DNA of 10,098 bases from Methyloprofundus sp. (lineage in GTDB: Bacteria; Pseudomonadota; Gammaproteobacteria; Methylococcales; Methylomonadaceae). Under the pieces are notes generated by a model, which ran no database searches, was not told the origin of the DNA, and worked only from the letters and a program-made list of their open reading frames with translations. The position numbers were made by a program, and so were the translations under genes. Position 1 is the stretch's first letter, and every line of letters begins with the position of its first letter. The stretch is taken from the NCBI GenBank assembly GCA_030619185.1, contig JAUXBW010000057.1, positions 1 to 10,098 on the forward strand. The letters run 5' to 3'. Below are positions 6,135-10,098 of this stretch, one piece after another.

Positions 6135-7076
6135 ATGCAAAAAATTATCGTTTTACTACTCGCTTGTTTTTTTGTTGAGGTATCACATGCCGCTCCGGCA
6201 GGGCAGCCTACCATGGCAGTGTTGCCCTTTCAGCTCAGCCCCGTGGTAGGGACAACTAATATCGGCGAAGTGGTAATAACACGTACGCTGGCTGAAAGAG
6301 AATTTTCCAATCAGCTTATTCAATTCCTGGCAAAGTCCAGAAAATTCAATATGCTCACCCGTACTCAGATTGATAAAGTCATCGCTGAAAACAGGTTGAC
6401 TGAATCCTATTGGGCGGAACCCGGACAAATGGAAATAATGGGCAGACTATTGGTTGCTGACTATCTGGTGACAGGTGTAATTAACCGTCTTGAAGTCAGT
6501 GCTGTGCGTCAAAATATTGGGATTACCGGGGAAGTTTTGCCGCGACTGGTGGCAACATTTAAAAGTCAGTTTCAGATTATAGAAAGTAGCACAGGTAAAA
6601 TTGTACTGGCCGATCAGGTGATTCAAAAAATAAGATTTGATGAAGTACGCCGGGAAATCCCTGCGCTAGAAAGGCGCTACTGGACTGCCGCTGATTATAA
6701 AGACCTGCTTTTTACTAAAGCAGCAACCGAAGTCGGAACTGCGATTCTTGCAGGAATATACCCAATCAAGGTTATTAAGGTATCAAGTACCGGGGTGATA
6801 TTAAATAGAGGTAAAGGTGTAGGTCTTGAAGTTGGCAAACGGTGCCTGGTTGTTAATCAGGGAGCAGCCATCGTTGATGTCGATACCGGAGAGTCACTGG
6901 GAGGTGATGAGGAGCAGGTGGGTATTATTGAGGTGACTTCTGTACAAAGGAAAATCACTAAAGCAAAAATAATCTCTGGACTCGGGCGCATTAAATACGG
7001 GGATATCTGCAAGTTACAGGCGACTATACGCCAGGCTTCAGAGCCTGCTTATCCCAGGGTGACCCCAGGCTGGTAG
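6135..7076 (+). CDS. exported CsgG/FlgT-like protein
   Basis: A 313-residue protein with an N-terminal signal. Cleavage by signal peptidase I after SHA (residue 19) is likely. LLAC at 8-11 resembles a lipobox but is very close to the N terminus. Residues about 26-205 look like the CsgG-type alpha/beta fold: TMAVLPFQL (26-34), a helix with FSNQLIQFLAKSRKFNMLTR (57-76), ADYLVTGVI (108-116), and VATFKSQFQIIESSTGKIV (139-157). Residues about 210-294 resemble the FlgT C-terminal SH3-like domain, with LNRGKGVGLEVGKRCLVV (223-240), DVDTGESLG (248-256) and KYGDICKLQ (287-295). CsgG forms the curli secretion pore and FlgT is a flagellar-ring protein, but no curli or flagellar gene is nearby. Its place at the head of a lipoprotein cluster ending in lpoB suggests an envelope role. 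AAGGGA precedes the ATG. Function unknown. Confidence 0.82.
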   Translation: MQKIIVLLLACFFVEVSHAAPAGQPTMAVLPFQLSPVVGTTNIGEVVITRTLAEREFSNQLIQFLAKSRKFNMLTRTQIDKVIAENRLTESYWAEPGQMEIMGRLLVADYLVTGVINRLEVSAVRQNIGITGEVLPRLVATFKSQFQIIESSTGKIVLADQVIQKIRFDEVRREIPALERRYWTAADYKDLLFTKAATEVGTAILAGIYPIKVIKVSSTGVILNRGKGVGLEVGKRCLVVNQGAAIVDVDTGESLGGDEEQVGIIEVTSVQRKITKAKIISGLGRIKYGDICKLQATIRQASEPAYPRVTPGW

Positions 7077-7139
7077 CAAAACGATAAAATGAGATCATAC
7101 GCTATAAACATTTAAACCCACCCCGAAACTTAGGTTAAT

Positions 7140-8648
7140 ATGGACAGGTATTTTTATAACTTAAAATGGGGCGTGTTGCCCCTGGCTGGTATTCTTATCC
7201 TGGTAAGTGGTTGCTCTTCAATCATTGATGCCAGAAAACAGAAACAACCGTTTATTGATGAATATTATTCAGGGGATATCAATCTTGCAGCAAAAAAATT
7301 AGCTGAAAAAAGTGCAGACAGGTCTGATTCGGGTGACGAATTAATGTGGGCGCTAGAAGCAGGAACGGCTAATTATAGTGCGGGTGAATATCTAACCAGT
7401 CTGCACGAGTTTGAGCAATCAGAAGCGCTTATTCAGGATTTTGATCATCGCGCGGTGATTAATGCCAGAGCAGCCGGGTCTGAAGTTGGGTCTGCCCTAA
7501 CTAATGCAAATGCACTGCCATATCAAGGTATGTATCTGGATCGGGTGATGTTGAATGCCTATAAAGCACTCAATTATTTTGCATTGAATGATTCTGCTGG
7601 AGCACAAGTAGAATTACGCAGAATGCGTGCAGCACAAAAGCAGGTAGTGAGGAAGTTTGCTGATGAAATTCGTACCAGCCAGAAAGAAATTGATGCTCAA
7701 GTCCAGAAAAACCAGCAGCAGAGCCGCACGCTTGGAAATAAAAACACCAGTATACCCTTCAGTACCATTGTTAAAACTCCCGCTGTCAATCAAGCCTATA
7801 CGTCTTCAGAAAACAAAGCCAATAAACTCTATGGCAGTCTTGCCAATCCGTTTGTCAGTTATTTTTCCGCCTTAGGTTATTTAATTGAAAATAATTACGC
7901 TGAAGCTCTTGTTGATTTTCGTAATCTCTATCGAATGAACCCCCATAATAAACAGGTCCAAAGAGATTACGTGACCGCCGCAACACGCATTGGTAGTAAA
8001 ATTCCAGGGTCGTTAGCAAAGGTACCGCCCTATCAATACCCGCTAAATAATAAAATAGTCTATGTGGTTTTATTTAATGGTCGTGCCCCAGCTCTTAAAC
8101 AGGAAAAATTCCAAATCGTTCTCCCTTATGTCGGTTATACCGGTATAGCCTTTCCCCGATATGAGTACTTTCCGATTTTATTGCCCGGGCTAGAAGTTGC
8201 TTACATCGATAACAAGCAGGAAAAATTAGCGAGAACAGAGCAAGTTGCTGATTTTGATGCCATTATGTCACAGGAATATCATGATAAACTGCCTTCCATG
8301 ATCACCCGGCTGGTTGTTTCGACATTGACTAAAGAGCTGGCAAGCTATGCTATTGTCCATTCGGCGAGACAATCAGGGAGCAGTGGTGCTGAAATAGGTG
8401 CCTATGCGTTGACAGGAATCTATAAATTTATGTTTAATACTGCTGATACCAGAGGTTGGGAAACGCTACCCAAAGAAGTGCAGGTAACCCATGTGCCCAT
8501 GCCAGATGATGGAATGTTGCGCATTAGCCCGGTTGGAGTTGCAGGGCAGGGCAAAGAGATCGCGTTAAAAAAAGACACCCGTATTGCTATCGTCTATATC
8601 CGGGCTTTATCAGCGAATAATCTTATTTATAAATTGATTGAATTATAA
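7140..8648 (+). CDS. large COG3014-type outer-membrane lipoprotein, TPR-like N-terminal half
   Basis: A 502-residue lipoprotein. After a hydrophobic signal, the lipobox VSGC places the acylated cysteine at C25. S26 at +2 favours outer-membrane sorting. Residues about 65-165 and 230-275 are helical repeats of tetratricopeptide character, for example LNAYKALNYFALNDSAGAQV (138-157) and YFSALGYLIENNYAEALVDF (241-260). A charged, Gln-rich segment (165-200) with coiled-coil tendency lies between them. The C-terminal half (305-502) is strand-rich and holds VVLFNGRAPALKQEKFQIVL (309-328) and the DTRGWETLP motif (436-444), features I associate with the uncharacterised COG3014 family. Biochemical function is unknown. 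It starts 64 bases after the CsgG/FlgT-like gene and is probably co-transcribed. TAGG lies five bases before the ATG. The assignment rests on motif memory, not a search. Confidence 0.8.
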   Translation: MDRYFYNLKWGVLPLAGILILVSGCSSIIDARKQKQPFIDEYYSGDINLAAKKLAEKSADRSDSGDELMWALEAGTANYSAGEYLTSLHEFEQSEALIQDFDHRAVINARAAGSEVGSALTNANALPYQGMYLDRVMLNAYKALNYFALNDSAGAQVELRRMRAAQKQVVRKFADEIRTSQKEIDAQVQKNQQQSRTLGNKNTSIPFSTIVKTPAVNQAYTSSENKANKLYGSLANPFVSYFSALGYLIENNYAEALVDFRNLYRMNPHNKQVQRDYVTAATRIGSKIPGSLAKVPPYQYPLNNKIVYVVLFNGRAPALKQEKFQIVLPYVGYTGIAFPRYEYFPILLPGLEVAYIDNKQEKLARTEQVADFDAIMSQEYHDKLPSMITRLVVSTLTKELASYAIVHSARQSGSSGAEIGAYALTGIYKFMFNTADTRGWETLPKEVQVTHVPMPDDGMLRISPVGVAGQGKEIALKKDTRIAIVYIRALSANNLIYKLIEL

Positions 8649-8774
8649 TAATTGTTGAGGAGCATCTGCTCAGGTTTCCACTTATTTGCTTCTTCTGGGG
8701 CTTGAGGGGGCAAGTATGCATTTATAGAGTTTAAACAAACATTTTATACACCCATTCTAAATAAAGGACTCAAT

Positions 8775-9239
8775 ATGAAAAAAGTAGTAATTATTACACT
8801 GAGCTGTCTAATGCTTCTAGCTTGTCAGGCAACAGTCAATACAGTGGAAAATGAACAGAAAAGTATGCAGGTTGATGCGGTGGATACTTCCAAGGTGTCT
8901 ACGGATGCTTTTCTTAAAAAACGCCTAGAGATTGTGCGTGTTGATAAAAAAGAGCTACCTGATGGATTACTTAAGGTACAGGTAACGGCGCGCAATACCA
9001 GAACAGGCTTTTGGGATCAGGCATCATCATGGTATATGGGGGATAATCCTTATCAGATTGCCTATCGCTTTACCTGGTTAGATATTGATGGCATGGAAGT
9101 CAATACGGCGGCCAATACCTGGATACCGATGACTGTTGTGCCGGGTGATACCGTGCGGATAAACGCGATTTCTCCCAATCCCAGGTGTAAAGATTTTATG
9201 CTCAGTATAAGAGAAAATGATGCTGCTAGACGTTTTTAA
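8775..9239 (+). CDS. ycfL: YcfL (DUF1425) family lipoprotein
   Basis: A 154-residue lipoprotein with lipobox LLAC and C17 as the acylated residue. Q18 at +2 predicts outer-membrane location. A polar linker (18-45) precedes a beta-rich domain (about 46-150). That domain matches DUF1425 in the LLKVQVTARNTRTGFW stretch (65-80), IAYRFTWLDIDGMEV (95-109), the W116 region, VPGDTVRINAISPNP (122-136) and CKDFMLSIRE (138-147). In Escherichia coli ycfL lies directly upstream of lpoB, and the same order is seen here. Its molecular role is not established, though the neighbourhood suggests a link to peptidoglycan-synthase activation. AAAGGA lies six bases before the ATG. The gap to the upstream lipoprotein gene is 126 bases with no clear terminator or promoter. 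Confidence 0.87.
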   Translation: MKKVVIITLSCLMLLACQATVNTVENEQKSMQVDAVDTSKVSTDAFLKKRLEIVRVDKKELPDGLLKVQVTARNTRTGFWDQASSWYMGDNPYQIAYRFTWLDIDGMEVNTAANTWIPMTVVPGDTVRINAISPNPRCKDFMLSIRENDAARRF

Positions 9240-9260
9240 ATTCAGTCATTAAATACCACA

Positions 9261-9345
9261 CTCAGTCCCCCTCCGTGGCAAGGAGGGGTTAGGGGAGGTT
9301 ATATTAAATAATCCGCCTTTCAAGCAGGGGGAAGTGAACGGTTAC
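9261..9345 (+). repeat. MITE/REP-like interspersed repeat, copy 2 (right end intact)
   Basis: CCCCTCC (9268-9274) pairs with GGAGGGG (9282-9288). It shares the block GCAAGGAGGGGTTAGGGGA (9278-9296) with copy 1 at 1936-1954, in the same orientation. A degraded second hairpin (CCGCCTTT against AGGGGG, 9313-9331) follows. The element ends with TGAACGGTTAC (9335-9345), the exact reverse complement of the GTAACCGTTCA that opens copy 1. It lies wholly between the ycfL stop and the lpoB ribosome-binding site, so its hairpins would be transcribed if the two genes share a message. Confidence 0.8.
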
Positions 9346-9377
9346 CCTCAATAAGATAACAAATAGATAGGAAAAAA

Positions 9378-9992
9378 ATGAACAAAAAAATTATTTCGCT
9401 GCTAGGTATTAGCTGCGTAGCGGTGCTTCTGACAGCATGTGCTCCTTCAGTAAAGCGTATTGATGCAACGGGAAATGAAGGTTTGGTGACGGTCGATGAT
9501 GTTGATTTTAAAGATTGGCAGATAGCGGCTGAAAAAGGCATTAATTCCTTGCTGGAATCGGGTGTACTCAGTCGTGCAGATGGTCGTAAAACAATAATGA
9601 TGATTAGCACGGTAAAAAATTCAACAACACAGCATATCAACACCCGAATTCTTACCGATAAGATTAGGCAGGCTCTATTGCGCTCTGGCAAGGCACTGAC
9701 GACTACTGCAGTCGGTGGTAATGGTCCTGATGACATGGCTAGCAAGCAGGTACGCAGACTGGAAGAAGATGATATGTTTAACCAGGCTACCGTACAAAAA
9801 CGAGGCACAGCAATTGCTCCGGATATGAGTCTATCAGGTGAGATAGTACAGCAAACGAGTGCACAAGGTAGAATGCGTGAATCCTATTTTTTCTTCCATA
9901 TGGCAGTGACAGACCTGGTAACAGGGTTAGCGGTCTGGGAAGAGAATGTGGAAATTGCCAAGCAAGGCAAAAAGCCTTTGATGGGCTGGTAG
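9378..9992 (+). CDS. lpoB: penicillin-binding protein activator LpoB
   Basis: Outer-membrane lipoprotein that in Escherichia coli reaches through the peptidoglycan to stimulate the bifunctional synthase PBP1b. At 204 residues it is near the usual size (213 in E. coli). The lipobox LTAC gives C21. The globular domain begins near residue 40 and shows KTIMMISTVKNSTTQHI (71-87), TDKIRQALLRSG (93-104), PDMSLSGEIVQ (148-158) and the closing FHMAVTDLVTGLAVWEE (173-189), all typical of LpoB. The E. coli protein has a long proline-rich linker between lipid and domain. Here only about 20 residues separate C21 from the domain, with one proline. AGGA lies five bases before the ATG. It is the last gene of the envelope cluster, with copy 2 of the interspersed repeat just upstream. 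Confidence 0.94.
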   Translation: MNKKIISLLGISCVAVLLTACAPSVKRIDATGNEGLVTVDDVDFKDWQIAAEKGINSLLESGVLSRADGRKTIMMISTVKNSTTQHINTRILTDKIRQALLRSGKALTTTAVGGNGPDDMASKQVRRLEEDDMFNQATVQKRGTAIAPDMSLSGEIVQQTSAQGRMRESYFFFHMAVTDLVTGLAVWEENVEIAKQGKKPLMGW

Positions 9993-9997
9993 AGGGT

Positions 9998-10011
9998 GTG
10001 CAGGGCTGCAC
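9998..10011 (+). terminator. 6-bp GC-rich hairpin shortly after lpoB
   Basis: GTGCAG (9998-10003) pairs with CTGCAC (10006-10011), with a two-base GG gap, starting six bases after the lpoB stop. No T-tract follows (TCTTAATAG), and a two-base loop would force the innermost pair open. It could be a factor-dependent or 3'-end stabilising hairpin. The rest of the window (10012-10098) shows no gene start. Confidence 0.3.
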
Positions 10012-10098
10012 TCTTAATAGCTAACGAGTTACTGTCGGTGCAGCTTTAGTGCCACTATTTCTGAGGGTGTTCACGTACATTTATTTAATAGGCTTAGG

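Noticed and set aside
6135..6200. Lipobox LLAC at residues 8-11 of the CsgG/FlgT-like protein
   Set aside because: The cysteine at position 11 leaves too short a signal. A signal peptidase I site after SHA at residue 19 fits better, though lipidation is not fully excluded.
9320..9808. 162-codon antisense frame across the lpoB start
   Set aside because: The opposite strand is a clear LpoB, and the antisense product has low-complexity Ser/Leu/Ile composition and no family features.
5681..10003. 13-base match AGAGGGTGTGCAG at 5681-5693 and 9991-10003
   Set aside because: A single match of this length is expected by chance in about 10 kb, and its flanks do not align.
1..10098. CRISPR array, tRNA, rRNA, transposase or phage gene
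   Set aside because: No regularly spaced direct repeats, no cloverleaf or rRNA-like stretch, and no open frame with transposase or phage features on either strand.

Overview
The window looks like a chromosomal segment of a Gram-negative gammaproteobacterium. Three predicted outer-membrane-type lipoproteins carry lipoboxes, one of them an LpoB-type penicillin-binding-protein activator. There are also a CobU/CobT pair, a UspA-class protein with gammaproteobacterial-style motifs, and REP-like palindromes. Base composition is moderate, with slightly more A+T than G+C. A methanotroph-like or related aquatic lineage is plausible, but that is a guess from gene flavour. I see no rRNA, tRNA, CRISPR array, transposase or phage gene.

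Layout, left to right. (1) Positions 1-546 hold the 3' half of a UDP-galactopyranose mutase gene (+), cut by the window edge. (2) Positions 744-1805 encode a secreted trypsin-like serine protease with a C-terminal fibronectin-III-like domain (+). A 16-bp palindrome and a degenerate interspersed repeat follow it. (3) Positions 2032-2868 encode a BASS-type (bile acid:sodium symporter-like) membrane protein (+). It converges on a minus-strand block, with a long AT-flanked inverted repeat between the two. (4) The minus-strand block reads, in transcription order, a five-helix membrane protein (5654-5142), a universal stress protein (5030-4587), cobU (4583-4059) and cobT (4056-3010). The last three are separated by only 3 and 2 bases. 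(5) Positions 5655-6134 are non-coding and repeat-rich. They hold two REP-like elements in opposite orientation, a 16-bp-arm inverted repeat between them, and divergent promoter candidates at the two ends. (6) Positions 6135-9992 (+) hold four envelope genes: a CsgG/FlgT-like exported protein, a 502-aa COG3014-type lipoprotein, a YcfL (DUF1425) lipoprotein and LpoB.

How the genes work together. CobU and CobT carry out the nucleotide-loop assembly steps of cobalamin synthesis or salvage: activation of adenosylcobinamide, and formation of alpha-ribazole phosphate. CobS and CobC, which would finish the job, are not in the window. The 6135-9992 cluster probably acts at the outer membrane/periplasm. 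LpoB-type proteins activate the PBP1b class of peptidoglycan synthase, and the three upstream genes look like partners of unknown function. Two genes in this cluster appear to encode the same CsgG-like fold.

The most interesting non-coding material is a pair of imperfect copies of one MITE-like repeat, at about 1913-1987 and 9261-9345. The second copy sits between ycfL and lpoB. The other notable feature is the inverted REP pair upstream of the envelope cluster, whose stems show compensatory changes.
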